DNA of 60,743 nucleotides from Bacteriovoracales bacterium (GTDB lineage: Bacteria; Bdellovibrionota; Bacteriovoracia; Bacteriovoracales; Bacteriovoracaceae). This document shows, in pieces, positions 8,916 through 18,791 of this stretch. Position numbers and translations under genes: made by a program. Numbering within the stretch: position 1 is the first letter of the stretch; each line of letters opens with the position of its first letter. Where the stretch lies: the NCBI GenBank assembly GCA_028346125.1, contig JAOMEV010000013.1, positions 1 through 60,743 of the forward strand, read 5' to 3'. The notes under the pieces are model-generated. The model was not told the DNA's origin. It did not search any database and saw only the letters and a program-made list of their open reading frames with translations.

Positions 8916-10949
8916 TTAAACAAATTTAGGCAATCTTATAACAAGCTCTGTACCATAATTTATTTTTGTTTTAACTGAAATAGAACCTTTTAACTTTTCA
9001 ACTTCAGATTTAACAACGTCCATTCCAATCCCTCTTCCCGAAATGTTCGTAATTTCACTTTTCGTTGAAAATCCAGGCAAAAATATTAAATTTATAATTT
9101 CTGAATAGCTTAAATTATCGATGTCTTGCTTTTTTAAAAGCTCTTTTTCAATACATTTTTCCGTTATTTTTTTATAATCTATACCTTTTCCATCATCAGA
9201 AAACTCTATCTTAAAAAATTCTCCCTCATCAATAAAGGATACTTTGATTAAACCTTGTAGAGGTTTTCCCTTTTCGACTCTTTCCCCTTCATCTTCTATT
9301 CCGTGATCCACCATATTCCTAAAAATATGAATTACACTATTAACAAAACCGAAGTATTTTCCAATCTCTATTAAAATTTCGCTCCCTTCTAATTTAAAAC
9401 TTATACTTTTAGAATATTTTATTGAAAGGTCATTAATCAAATCTTCATATCTAGAAAATTGACACTTTATATCCTTAAGCAAGTAATTTTTTCTTATGTA
9501 ACTTTTAAAATCCTCTTTAGATGAAAGACCCTCTATTTTTTTTGATAAATCTTTTACATTGATCGCTGCTCCTTCATTAATAAGTATCTTATTACAGCTT
9601 TCCACGAGATTCCTATTCTTTTTAAAAATTTCCTTTAAACAATTATCAAGTTTTAATATTCTTTCATCCATTTTGTTAAAATCTTCACTTTCAATAGAAT
9701 CTTCAATATCACTAATGAGAGAAACTAAAGTTTTCTGTCTAAAATGACCATACTGGGCCTTTAGCGTGTGAAATACTCTATATATTTTATCTTTGGAAAA
9801 GTTTAATTTTTGAATATTCTTATACATTTCCAAAGTTTCGTTACTTTCATTCATAAGATCAATAAATTCCATGGGCCTTTCCATACAAAGCTTTATTAAA
9901 TCACTTTCTTCTCTATCTTTTTCCAATTGTGCCTCTAAAATCCGCTGAGCTGTTTTATCAGATGCAATAAGGATTACTTTATCAACCCTTGACTTTGAAT
10001 CTCCTAAATAAATTGGTTGAAACTCTAGTTCAATATACTGACCTGAACTACCATAAAAGACTTTAGGCCCTAGGTTCTTTAAGTCCTTAAATAATAACTT
10101 TCCCAACCAAATATTATTTACCCACTTTTTAAATATAGTTTTTTTGATTGGCTCCTTAAATAAAACATCCCAAATTTTTTTATCTTCCAAATCTAGGTGG
10201 GTGCATTCAAATAAAATTTTGGTTATTTTTGAAAAGCCTTCCTGAATTTTTCCATTTTCATTAAATGTTAAGTAGCCTTGCCCCAAGTTGTTGAGTAATT
10301 CGTCCCTCGATTTTTTTTGCATAAAAACAGAATCTAAAAGCCTTCTATAACTTTCTTTTTCCATTTCTAATGCATAGGTTTTTTCTTTTACTTTTTTCTG
10401 AAGATTATTTGAAAGGTTTTTGGCCACTTCATTTTTTTCCTTAAGAATATCCTTCAAATGACAAAGAAAAATATTAAATGCCGGAAAAAACATGAAAGCG
10501 CCCACTAGATGCGGTAAGTTTGAGGTTTCATCGAAACCAATCTTATTTCCATTTAAATAAAAAGTAAGAGCTCCTATTGTATAATAAGAAAAATGTCCTA
10601 TCATATAGGTTTTTATATTGGACAAACAAAGGGCCAGTCCTCCCCCAAAAAGGATTCCCCATGAGTAAGCTATTGTATTCCAAACTCCATCGATTCCACC
10701 TTGAGTAAAAAAAGCCCCATAGACGAGATGAAAAATTACTAAAAATGAGGGACTTATTTTAAAATTTTTTTTAGAAATTAATAAAACAAAGATAATTTGA
10801 ATAACAGTTGGAATAACAAAAAAATATAGAGGAGGGGTTGGTGTATTAAAAAAACTTGCACAAAAATAACAACAATAATAACCAATAATCCAAACAAAGC
10901 ATGTGGTTATAGCAGGAATAAACTTTTTATAAACCTTAAAATTGACCAT
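8916..10949 (-). CDS. Membrane sensor kinase with Hpt and CheA-like ATPase domains (paralogue B)
   Basis: 677 residues with the same order as its downstream neighbour: hydrophobic N-terminus with several membrane segments (about 10-180), coiled coil, PAS-like region, Hpt-like domain (FHTLKA, His394), CheA-type ATPase (N box from His541, DDGKGID, then GRGIGMD). The two proteins can be aligned by eye over their whole length, including blocks such as FHLVYGAFFTQ and LLNNLGQGYL, showing tandem duplication. It has no CheW-binding domain or receiver, so the phosphate acceptor must lie elsewhere. The ATG at 10949 has only a weak ribosome site. It lies downstream of the RND pump gene on the same strand with about 110 bases between. 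Confidence 0.85.
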   Translation of the reverse strand: MVNFKVYKKFIPAITTCFVWIIGYYCCYFCASFFNTPTPPLYFFVIPTVIQIIFVLLISKKNFKISPSFLVIFHLVYGAFFTQGGIDGVWNTIAYSWGILFGGGLALCLSNIKTYMIGHFSYYTIGALTFYLNGNKIGFDETSNLPHLVGAFMFFPAFNIFLCHLKDILKEKNEVAKNLSNNLQKKVKEKTYALEMEKESYRRLLDSVFMQKKSRDELLNNLGQGYLTFNENGKIQEGFSKITKILFECTHLDLEDKKIWDVLFKEPIKKTIFKKWVNNIWLGKLLFKDLKNLGPKVFYGSSGQYIELEFQPIYLGDSKSRVDKVILIASDKTAQRILEAQLEKDREESDLIKLCMERPMEFIDLMNESNETLEMYKNIQKLNFSKDKIYRVFHTLKAQYGHFRQKTLVSLISDIEDSIESEDFNKMDERILKLDNCLKEIFKKNRNLVESCNKILINEGAAINVKDLSKKIEGLSSKEDFKSYIRKNYLLKDIKCQFSRYEDLINDLSIKYSKSISFKLEGSEILIEIGKYFGFVNSVIHIFRNMVDHGIEDEGERVEKGKPLQGLIKVSFIDEGEFFKIEFSDDGKGIDYKKITEKCIEKELLKKQDIDNLSYSEIINLIFLPGFSTKSEITNISGRGIGMDVVKSEVEKLKGSISVKTKINYGTELVIRLPKFV

Positions 10950-11060
10950 TCTAATGATGCTTTTTATATTGTTTCTTTACTGAAAAGATCGGAATGAACT
11001 CAGAAAAAAATTACTTAACTTCATTAGAATGGATGTTTATTTACAACAATGAACGGTTTT

Positions 11061-14000
11061 TTAACTTAACCATTGGTTCAGTAAACGCCGGTAGATTGAA
11101 TAGATTGTATAAAAAGATGGTACTAAAAATAACGTAATAAGAGTAGCGCAGGCCAACCCCCACCCCATCGTCAACATCATTTCTGCCAACATCGAATCAT
11201 ATCCAAAAAATCCATAAGCAGTTGGCAATATGGCGACAACAGTTGTAACCGTCGTAATAATGATGGCCCTTAGCCTAGTACTCGCCCCTTGTGCAATTAA
11301 CTTAATGGGTATGTCTCCTTCCGATTTGTAAATAGATTCTAGTTTAGAAATCATTACAATAGCATCATTTATAACAACCCCCATCATGCCGAGTGTTCCA
11401 ATAATAGAAAAAAAGCCATAAATAGGCATTTTATGGAGAAGAAGGACAAAGACAATTCCGGCCATTCCAAAAGGAATAATTCCCACAATAACAAAAGGGA
11501 GAATAAGAGAATTAAACAAAATGACCAAAATAAAGTATGTCATGATCGCAACTAAAACAATGGAAGTTAAAAAATCAGATTTAGAGTCCTTGGAATCCGC
11601 AATTTCACCAACAAACGATAATATGGCCGATGGGTACATCTTCTTAATTTTGGGGAAAATATTTTTTTCAAAATAGTCTGCTACTTCTAAAGGAGTCTTT
11701 TTGCTCCCCTTTTTCAAATCTGCATAAACATCAGTCGTCCTTTTAAAATTGACTCTTTTTATACTTAAAGGTTTATTTTTTTTCACAATTTTAAGAATTT
11801 TTTTTACGGGCACTAGTCGTCCCTGAGTATTTGAAATTTTTAATTTCAACACATTTTTGATATCTTTTTTAAAATTTTCAGGGACAGTGACTTTAACATC
11901 AATGACCTCCTCTTCTTTTCTTACATTATGAAGGATGGCCCCACCTACAAAAGTTTTTAAAAGAAATGTAAACTGAGAGGGATTTACTTTTAAGCGAATC
12001 ATTTCTTTTTGATCAATTTCAAAAGAATACTCTTTTTTCATAAAGGGTTTTTCAACTTCAACGTTGCTTATACTTTCAATTTTTTCCATTTCTTTTTTTA
12101 TGGATTCACTTATTTTTTTCCTTTTTAAATCATTATTCTCTTGGATTAATAGCTCAATAGGGCTGCCACTACTTCTTCCCCACCTTGATTTTATAAATTT
12201 TATTGTCACAAAACCTTTAAGATCCTTGGTTTTTTTCTTCCATTTTTTTAGAAGTGATCTAAGTTTAATTTTTCGTTGGCCCAATGGAAGAAGTTCGACT
12301 CTCAAAAAGGCATTATTTTCGCTAACTTTCCCACCTCTTCTACTGACACCAATTCTACTTCTTACCGCAACAACTGACTTTGTTTTATCCTCTAGAAAAA
12401 TACTTTCAAGAGATTTTACAAACTTTGCAGTTTCTAACCTTTTCATACCTCTCTTTGTTACGGCCCTTATAAATATTTCTTTTGTTTCCTCTCTTGGAAA
12501 CATAACAAACTTTAAAGAGGTTTTAAAAAGGTAGCCTGAAACGGCAAGCAAGCCTATAAAGAATAAAATGACAAACCATTTCCAGGGGAGAATTTTTTCT
12601 AAAAAAAGAGCATATTTTTTTTCCAATGAAAAAAAGACACTCTTCTTTACCTTTTTTTTATTTTTAAAAAATTTTGAAAAGATACGTGGTTTCGTTATGA
12701 GGTGATTCGGCAAAATAAGGTAAGATTCCAAAAGGCTTCCAAAAAGCATAAAAATGATCACCATAGGAATATACGAAACAATCTTCCCAAAAAACCCTTG
12801 GAAATAAAAAAGGGGTATGAAGGCCACACAGGTTGTCAAAATGCTGGCAAAAATAGGGCGAAAAACTTCGTGAGAGCCTTTCACAGCGGCATCTAAAGGG
12901 TCTCCCCCATTTTCTATATGCCTTCCCATATTTTCTGCGACGATAATGGCATCATCAACAACGACTCCCATCAAAATAATCACGGCCGCTAAAGTGACAT
13001 TATTTATGGAATAACCAATAAAATAACAAAAGGTTATGGCCACAGCGAGAGAAAAGGGTATCCCGAAAGCGACCCAGAGGCCTGTTTTAAAATCTAAGGC
13101 GAAAAAAAGAATAAGAAGTATAAAAGAAAAGCCCAAAAGCCCATTATTGGATATTAGGGACAACCTGTTTGAAACATCAAAAGATTCATCATCCATCAAT
13201 TTAATTTTAATAGATGAATTTTTATTCATTTTTTTATATAGGTTTACAATAGCATTTACCTTTTCTCTTGATTTTAAAATATCTGAGGAGACGCCCTTTC
13301 TTATAGAAAGTACGATGGCCTCATACCCCTGTACTTTAGTAACACTCGTTCTTTTTTTGTAAGTTTCAGAAATCGAGGCCAAGTTTTTTAGAGTAATCAT
13401 TTTTCCTTGATAGTTTCTTCGAATAACAAGTTCCTCCAAGGATTTTTTGTCATCTAATTCATGGAGGACAATGACCTTTGATTCTCCCTTATCTCTGATT
13501 TCCCCTAGGGGCCATCTATAGTGATTAGCTCGGATCTGATTTATAACCTCGTTAATCGAAATATTAAATCGCTTTAACTTTAAGGGGTCTATGGTTACTC
13601 TTAGCTCTGGAAGAATATGACCTTTTTTTGCAATAGAGCTAATTTCATTTAGGGAAAGGAGTTGGTTTTCAAAAGAAAGGACCTGCTCTTGAAGCTCTCT
13701 TCTTTTGCCATTTGTTAAAATTTCTGATTCATCATCATAAAACCCAATATCGATGATGGCCTTTTCTGAAGATTTAAATTGTCGAATCTTTGGTTTGTCG
13801 ACATCATCTGGCAAGGTGGCCTGTGAAAGAGCATCTTTTATATTTTGAACAACTTCTTTTTTATTAGGGTAATCACTTGCAAGAGTGATGTATATGGCAC
13901 TGACACCCTGGCTTGATGTTGATCTTACTTTAAATATTCCTTGAAGAGATTTTAGTTCATCCTCAAGAGGTTTTGTCACCAAGCTTTCTACATCTTCGGA

Positions 14001-14180
14001 AGTCGCTCCTGGATATGGTGTTGTTACTCTAACCCAGTCACTCTCAAAAGAAGGCATTTCTTCTTTTCCAATGTTAATCCATGAAAAAGTTGCGAGAATA
14101 AAAAAGCTGACGAAAATTATGTTGGCAAAAAGAGTATTTGTTGCAAAAAATTTTATAACTCTTTCCATTACATTTCCCAA
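11061..14180 (-). CDS. RND-family efflux transporter (AcrB/HAE1-like)
   Basis: 1039 residues, full length for an inner-membrane RND pump. The N-terminal helix, the porter-domain motif TPYPGATSEDVE, paired Asp409-Asp410 in the TM4 motif GVVVDDAII, and the mirrored C-terminal GMMGVVINDAI repeat are all visible. Such pumps export drugs, metals or lipids using the proton gradient with a membrane-fusion protein and an outer-membrane channel. Neither partner gene is adjacent, which is unusual. The nearest same-strand upstream gene is glutaredoxin 2, 88 bases away. The substrate cannot be predicted. Confidence 0.92.
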   Translation of the reverse strand: MGNVMERVIKFFATNTLFANIIFVSFFILATFSWINIGKEEMPSFESDWVRVTTPYPGATSEDVESLVTKPLEDELKSLQGIFKVRSTSSQGVSAIYITLASDYPNKKEVVQNIKDALSQATLPDDVDKPKIRQFKSSEKAIIDIGFYDDESEILTNGKRRELQEQVLSFENQLLSLNEISSIAKKGHILPELRVTIDPLKLKRFNISINEVINQIRANHYRWPLGEIRDKGESKVIVLHELDDKKSLEELVIRRNYQGKMITLKNLASISETYKKRTSVTKVQGYEAIVLSIRKGVSSDILKSREKVNAIVNLYKKMNKNSSIKIKLMDDESFDVSNRLSLISNNGLLGFSFILLILFFALDFKTGLWVAFGIPFSLAVAITFCYFIGYSINNVTLAAVIILMGVVVDDAIIVAENMGRHIENGGDPLDAAVKGSHEVFRPIFASILTTCVAFIPLFYFQGFFGKIVSYIPMVIIFMLFGSLLESYLILPNHLITKPRIFSKFFKNKKKVKKSVFFSLEKKYALFLEKILPWKWFVILFFIGLLAVSGYLFKTSLKFVMFPREETKEIFIRAVTKRGMKRLETAKFVKSLESIFLEDKTKSVVAVRSRIGVSRRGGKVSENNAFLRVELLPLGQRKIKLRSLLKKWKKKTKDLKGFVTIKFIKSRWGRSSGSPIELLIQENNDLKRKKISESIKKEMEKIESISNVEVEKPFMKKEYSFEIDQKEMIRLKVNPSQFTFLLKTFVGGAILHNVRKEEEVIDVKVTVPENFKKDIKNVLKLKISNTQGRLVPVKKILKIVKKNKPLSIKRVNFKRTTDVYADLKKGSKKTPLEVADYFEKNIFPKIKKMYPSAILSFVGEIADSKDSKSDFLTSIVLVAIMTYFILVILFNSLILPFVIVGIIPFGMAGIVFVLLLHKMPIYGFFSIIGTLGMMGVVINDAIVMISKLESIYKSEGDIPIKLIAQGASTRLRAIIITTVTTVVAILPTAYGFFGYDSMLAEMMLTMGWGLACATLITLFLVPSFYTIYSIYRRLLNQWLS

Positions 14181-14268
14181 AGTTGACCATTTCCAACACT
14201 CTTTTTCGTAAAAAGAATAAATTTATTAATGATTTAATTTAGAAAAACGAGGTTTATATAAAAAGGGT

Positions 14269-14943
14269 TTAGGGATTCACAACATTTGACTCGGAGAAAT
14301 AATCACGGTGATAATCAAACGCACATTGATTTTTTATATCCTGAAGGTAAGCATGCACGCCCTTTTTAAATTGATACTCTGGAAAGATATACATTCCCCA
14401 AAGGTGTGAAGCAATCATAATATCAAAAATGGTAAGATAGGGGCTTTTATAATAAGGGTCAAGTTCTGCTAAAAGGTCATTAATAATGGGCTCTAATTCT
14501 TTAAAGAACTCACTTTTCCTTTGGATAAGATCTTTTAGGGGACCTCTCTTTTTTTCCTTTTTATTTCGAAAATAGGTCCTTGATGATTCATCAAACTCAG
14601 GCGTCCAAATCCAGTAGGGCATACAAAGATTGTGAATAGGTGAGGCAAAACGATCAAGAAGATCTTCCACTTCTTTAACCTTTTTCTCATCCTTTAAAAG
14701 TTCCATTTGAAGAAGGTTTTTCTTATCTAGTTTTTCTATAATTTCAAGGCTTTCATTTTGTGCGCTTCCATCTTCCCATTTTAAAATAGGAAGCATTTTT
14801 TTCTGACACATCTCCAACGGGATTTCTTCCTCGTCATAAGCTAAAACAATAGACTCATAGGGTACTTTAAGGTGACCGAGGGCCATTCGAACACGAACAC
14901 AAAAAGGACAATGAACATAGTGGTAAAGTTGAATCGTGGCCAT
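14269..14943 (-). CDS. grxB: Glutaredoxin 2
   Basis: 224 residues, matching the glutathione-transferase-like glutaredoxin 2 family rather than the short classical glutaredoxins. The active site CPFC lies at residues 12-15 in the YHYVHCPFC segment, followed by the thioredoxin-fold cis-Pro region (KKMLPILKWEDG) and a helical C-terminal domain. It reduces protein disulfides with glutathione. The ATG follows an AAGGAAG ribosome site. It is divergent from arsC, with 64 bases between, so a joint redox or arsenate-linked control is conceivable but not shown. Confidence 0.92.
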   Translation of the reverse strand: MATIQLYHYVHCPFCVRVRMALGHLKVPYESIVLAYDEEEIPLEMCQKKMLPILKWEDGSAQNESLEIIEKLDKKNLLQMELLKDEKKVKEVEDLLDRFASPIHNLCMPYWIWTPEFDESSRTYFRNKKEKKRGPLKDLIQRKSEFFKELEPIINDLLAELDPYYKSPYLTIFDIMIASHLWGMYIFPEYQFKKGVHAYLQDIKNQCAFDYHRDYFSESNVVNP

Positions 14944-15007
14944 TTTGCTAACTTCCTTAATCCAATTTAAATTTGACTTTATGTTGGGGTGAGAATAGTG
15001 TCAAAAT

Positions 15008-15454
15008 ATGGATAAAGTCAAAGTTTTATTTTTATGCACAGGCAATTCATGTAGAAGCCAGATGGCGGAAGGCTGGTGCCGACATTTAAAAAGTGACGCT
15101 ATCGAAGCATTCTCTGCAGGTACAATAAACCTTGGTCTTAACTCAAGGGCCGTTGAGGTCATGAAAGAAGTTGGTGTTGATATTGCCGAACATAAAAGCA
15201 AAACAGTTGATCAACTTTCAGAAAAGTTCTTTGATGCTGTCTTTACCGTTTGTGATAGAGCAAACGCTTCATGTCCTATTTTTCCTGGAACGACGGCCAT
15301 CCATCATGTTGCTTTTGACGACCCTCCAGAAAAAACCCAAGATCTTAAAGAAGAAAAACTCATTTTAGATGAGTACAGAAAAGTTCGAGATGAAATCAAA
15401 AATTTTATTGAGAAGATTGAAGGCTACCTAGAGAATAAAGACCTTAATTCCTAA
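15008..15454 (+). CDS. arsC: Arsenate reductase, thioredoxin-coupled (low-MW phosphatase fold)
   Basis: 148 residues of the ArsC family related to low-molecular-weight tyrosine phosphatases. The P-loop CTGNSCRS begins at Cys10, and the redox pair Cys82 and Cys89 sits in VCDRANASCP, exactly the positions of the three catalytic cysteines of the Bacillus/Staphylococcus enzyme. It reduces arsenate to arsenite using thioredoxin. No ArsR, ArsB or Acr3 is adjacent, so arsenite export must be encoded elsewhere. The 3' end overlaps the convergent udk gene by 11 bases. Confidence 0.93.
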   Translation: MDKVKVLFLCTGNSCRSQMAEGWCRHLKSDAIEAFSAGTINLGLNSRAVEVMKEVGVDIAEHKSKTVDQLSEKFFDAVFTVCDRANASCPIFPGTTAIHHVAFDDPPEKTQDLKEEKLILDEYRKVRDEIKNFIEKIEGYLENKDLNS

Positions 15455-16121
15455 CGAAAAAAGAAGCGTCGAAGTTTTTTGACTCAGAGACAGGGACCTG
15501 TTTTAAAGGACCTTTATCTTTAAAAATTTCTCTAATCCTAGATGAAATGATTGCGGCAGCAATATCAGTTTCCTCGCCTACGATAAGGTCAGCAAACTGC
15601 CGCTGAGGATCTAGGTACTTTTGATACATGGGTCTAACAGTAGCGTAGTATTGCTCTATCACAGACTCTAAAGATCTGCCTCTTTCCCTTACGTCTCGGT
15701 GAAGTCTTCGAGTAAATCGGATATCTGCTTCAACATGGAGAAAAACTTTTATATCGCTAAGCTTCCTAATTTCTTCGTCAAAAAGAGAAAAAATCCCTTC
15801 AAAAAGCACGACCTTATCAGGCCCAATAATTTTTGTTTCCTTAAGACGATCTGATGCCTTGAAATCATAACAGGGAGATTCAATCGATTTTCCTCTCTTC
15901 AGTAAAGAGAGATGCTCTTTAAGAAGGTCCCAATCAAAAGCCGTGGGGTGATCAAAGTTGGGACGCCCATCTTCGTCAAAATACTGAAGTTCACTATGAG
16001 GCCTGTAATAAGAATCTATACTGAGGACACTGACACCCTTCTTAAACTCATTAAGAATCTTTTGGGTAAAAGTCGTTTTTCCTGAGCCAGATCCACCGGC
16101 CACGGCGATTATCTTAGTCAA
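15444..16121 (-). CDS. udk: Uridine kinase
   Basis: 225 residues; phosphorylates uridine and cytidine to UMP/CMP in pyrimidine salvage. P-loop GGSGSGKT near residues 9-16, then SIDSYYRP, the NFDHPTAFDW substrate segment and the RRLHRDVRERGR lid region, all typical of uridine kinase. Length is slightly above the E. coli enzyme (213). It overlaps the arsC 3' end on the opposite strand. Pyrimidine breakdown is also represented in the window by the dihydropyrimidinase at 50.8-52.2 kb. Confidence 0.95.
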   Translation of the reverse strand: MTKIIAVAGGSGSGKTTFTQKILNEFKKGVSVLSIDSYYRPHSELQYFDEDGRPNFDHPTAFDWDLLKEHLSLLKRGKSIESPCYDFKASDRLKETKIIGPDKVVLFEGIFSLFDEEIRKLSDIKVFLHVEADIRFTRRLHRDVRERGRSLESVIEQYYATVRPMYQKYLDPQRQFADLIVGEETDIAAAIISSRIREIFKDKGPLKQVPVSESKNFDASFFVRN

Positions 16122-16225
16122 ATTTGTCCCCTAAAGCGCTAATATTTAACACATGTCCCTACCTAAATAAAGGAAATTCAAACATTTATTAAAAACCCAG
16201 AAATTTTTTTACCCTTTTTAGCTCC

Positions 16226-16254
16226 TTACAAGACGGAGAAAAGTTCGCTATAAA
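16226..16254 (+). promoter_or_regulatory. Possible sigma-70-like promoter for the hydrolase/LMF pair
   Basis: TTACAA (16226-16231) and TATAAA (16249-16254) are separated by exactly 17 bases and end 24 bases before the ATG at 16279. The -10 match is good and the -35 match is poor, so this is a guess from spacing. Confidence 0.3.
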
Positions 16255-16278
16255 TAGATTATTTAACAAGGATAAACC

Positions 16279-17169
16279 ATGGAAAAAAAAGACCTTACTA
16301 TCAATAATCTCAAGTTTACCCTTTGGACAGCAGGAAACCCTTCCTCACCTCCTCTTTTTTTAATCCATGGGTTTGCTGATTCTGGGGCCAATTTTCATTG
16401 GGTTTCTGATCACTTGAAGGAACATTACTACTGTATTGCTCCAGACCTTAGAGGCCACGGGCTATCCGAAGCTAGTAAAAGTCCTCTGGGCTATTTTTTT
16501 TACGAATACGTCGCTGACCTTTATGAAATGATCAATCACTTCTCACCTGAAAAACCCGTCTTTATTGTTGGACACAGTATGGGTGGCAATATTGTCTCTC
16601 TTTACGGAGGGGCCTGCCCTGAAAGAATAAAGGCCTTTGTAAATATTGAAGGCCTAGGCATTAAAAGTCGCCCCCTAGATAAAGCTCCTCAAAATTTTTC
16701 CCATTGGCTCCAAAAAAAGATGAACCCTGCCAGACTAAATTACAAAACTCTAGAAAGCTTTTCGAATCATCTTCAAAAAAGAAACCCCCTCTTGCCCGAA
16801 GAAAGGGCATTGCTGATTGCAAAAAACCTCCTTAGACAAAACGATGATAATTCCTGGTCTTTAAGGGTTGACCCCCTTCACTTTCTTCCCAATCCTTATA
16901 TCTATCGCTTTGAAAATGTTGCTCCCTTTTTTGAAAAACACCAAGGAAATATTCTTTTTATTCAAAGTGAACACACCAATATGGCCGATTGGATTGTAGA
17001 CAATACTTCCGAAGAAAAACAAAAAGAACTCTCCAAAGAAGTTCTCAAACGTCTCAACCACTACCCTAACTATCAAATTAAAAACATGGATAACTGTGGA
17101 CATATGATCCACTACGATAAACCCCAAGAGCTTGCCGAAGAAATTTTTTCTTTTTTTAAGGAAGTTTAA
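16279..17169 (+). CDS. Alpha/beta hydrolase
   Basis: 296 residues with the classic fold signature: oxyanion HGFADSGANF near residue 33, LRGHG, the nucleophile elbow GHSMGG with Ser100, and a C-terminal GHMIHYDKP segment providing the His. No signal peptide. Substrate unknown; the family includes esterases, epoxide hydrolases and haloperoxidase-like enzymes. The next gene starts only 15 bases downstream and encodes a lipase-maturation-factor homologue, so the two are probably cotranscribed. Confidence 0.88.
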   Translation: MEKKDLTINNLKFTLWTAGNPSSPPLFLIHGFADSGANFHWVSDHLKEHYYCIAPDLRGHGLSEASKSPLGYFFYEYVADLYEMINHFSPEKPVFIVGHSMGGNIVSLYGGACPERIKAFVNIEGLGIKSRPLDKAPQNFSHWLQKKMNPARLNYKTLESFSNHLQKRNPLLPEERALLIAKNLLRQNDDNSWSLRVDPLHFLPNPYIYRFENVAPFFEKHQGNILFIQSEHTNMADWIVDNTSEEKQKELSKEVLKRLNHYPNYQIKNMDNCGHMIHYDKPQELAEEIFSFFKEV

Positions 17170-17184
17170 CGTTAAACTACCTGT

Positions 17185-18705
17185 GTGAAAGATAAAATTA
17201 AAAACTTTTTAACCTCTGAAGACGACAATAGTTATTTAACAAGGTTTTGGTTATTAAGAGGTCTTGGGCTCATTTATTTTTGCGCTTTCTTTCCCCTCCT
17301 TTTTCAGTTTAAAGCGCTCTTGGGCCAAGATGGTCTTCTTCCCCTTTCCCTTCATCTTGAAAATATCCATAACTATTACGGCGCCCCACTTTCTTGGTGG
17401 AAAGTACCCACACTTTTTTGGATTAATTACTCAGATACTTTTGCTCTTTTCCTGGCCTACCTGGGGACAACGTTGGCCATTGTAGTTATTTTTGGTTTTG
17501 CGAACTCCTTAATTATGGCCCTCTTATGGCTTTTACAAATTTCTTTTTATCATGTTGGGCAAACATTTTGGAGTTTTGGCTGGGAAACCAATTTGTTGGA
17601 GATAGGTTTTTTGGCCATTTTCCTCCCTCCTTTTTTAAACCCCAGACCCTTTAAAAATAATCTTCCTCCTTCAACAATCCTGTTTTTTTTCTATCGGTGG
17701 GCCCTTTTCAGGGTGATGCTTGGTTCTGGACTTATAAAATTAAGAGGTCACGAATGCTGGACTAAGCTCACTTGCCTCAAATATCACTTTGAAACCCAGC
17801 CTATCCCTGGACCTTTATCAAGCTTTCTCCATTTTCTTCCAGAACCCTTACTTAAAGGTGCTGTTTTCTTTAATCACTTTGCTGAACTTATTGTTCCCTG
17901 GCTCCTTTTTTTCTCACTCCCTTTCAGACAATTTGCAGGAATTATTTTTCTTATTTTCCAATTAGGCATAATGATTAGCGGAAATTATGCCTGGATAAAC
18001 TACCTTACAATCGTCATGATTATTCCATGCTTTAACGACAACATTCTAAGAAAAGTAACCCCAAAAAAAATCCTCAATAAACTTAAAAATGAAAAACAGA
18101 CCTTTAAAACCAGCAGAAAAATAACTCTAACAATTTTAACGATTCTTCTTCTTTTGCTCAGCTATAGACCCCTAAAAAACCTTATAGGTCCAAAACAAAT
18201 TATGAATACCTCTTATGACCAGTTTCATCTCGTCAATAGCTATGGACTCTTTGGAGGAGTCACGACAAAAAGATATGAAATTATTTTAAAGGGAACCCGT
18301 GACAAGAAGATAACCCCTCAAACTAAGTGGATTGAGTATTCAATTCCCTGTAAGCCTGGAGACATAGAAAAAAGGCCATGTTTTATTTCCCCTTATCACT
18401 ACAGAATCACTTGGCAGATTTGGTTTGCTGCCATGGGGAGCTACCAACATAATCCCTGGCTTGTTCATTGGGTTTACAAAATTCTTCACGGTAATAAGCT
18501 GGCGCTTTCTCTTTTGGAAACAAATCCCTTTGGCAACCTCCCTCCTACTTTTATTAAGGCCGACCTTTACCTCTACAAATTTAATAACAAAGGACCTGAA
18601 TGGTACAAAAGAGAATGGATTAAAATTTATTTACCCCCACTTAGTAAAAATCATCTAGGGCTACAAAAGCTTATCCTCCAAAACAATTGGCCCCCCGGCC
18701 CTTGA
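17185..18705 (+). CDS. Lipase maturation factor (LMF1/2) family membrane protein
   Basis: 506 residues from a GTG at 17185. The protein has multiple hydrophobic segments through about residue 330 and motifs shared with the LMF family: GLGLIYFCAF near the N-terminus, TFWSFGWETNLLE, a polar GSGLIKLRG segment, and ISGNYAWINYLTI; the C-terminal soluble part has WIEYSIPCKPG and HYRITWQIWF. In animals LMF1 helps lipases fold in the endoplasmic reticulum; bacterial members are uncharacterised, so function here is inferred only by family. It follows an alpha/beta hydrolase gene by 15 bases, a suggestive pairing. Confidence 0.87.
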   Translation: MKDKIKNFLTSEDDNSYLTRFWLLRGLGLIYFCAFFPLLFQFKALLGQDGLLPLSLHLENIHNYYGAPLSWWKVPTLFWINYSDTFALFLAYLGTTLAIVVIFGFANSLIMALLWLLQISFYHVGQTFWSFGWETNLLEIGFLAIFLPPFLNPRPFKNNLPPSTILFFFYRWALFRVMLGSGLIKLRGHECWTKLTCLKYHFETQPIPGPLSSFLHFLPEPLLKGAVFFNHFAELIVPWLLFFSLPFRQFAGIIFLIFQLGIMISGNYAWINYLTIVMIIPCFNDNILRKVTPKKILNKLKNEKQTFKTSRKITLTILTILLLLLSYRPLKNLIGPKQIMNTSYDQFHLVNSYGLFGGVTTKRYEIILKGTRDKKITPQTKWIEYSIPCKPGDIEKRPCFISPYHYRITWQIWFAAMGSYQHNPWLVHWVYKILHGNKLALSLLETNPFGNLPPTFIKADLYLYKFNNKGPEWYKREWIKIYLPPLSKNHLGLQKLILQNNWPPGP

Positions 18706-18791
18706 AAATGTAAACGAATTTATTGAGAGAAAATTTCCCTAAATTTTTTTGTAGAAAAGCCTATAAGAGTAGGTAGGCAGATATTTTAACA

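Noticed and set aside
12064..12534. 156-codon plus-strand frame
   Set aside because: Antisense shadow inside the RND pump gene; hydrophobic only because of the complementary codons.
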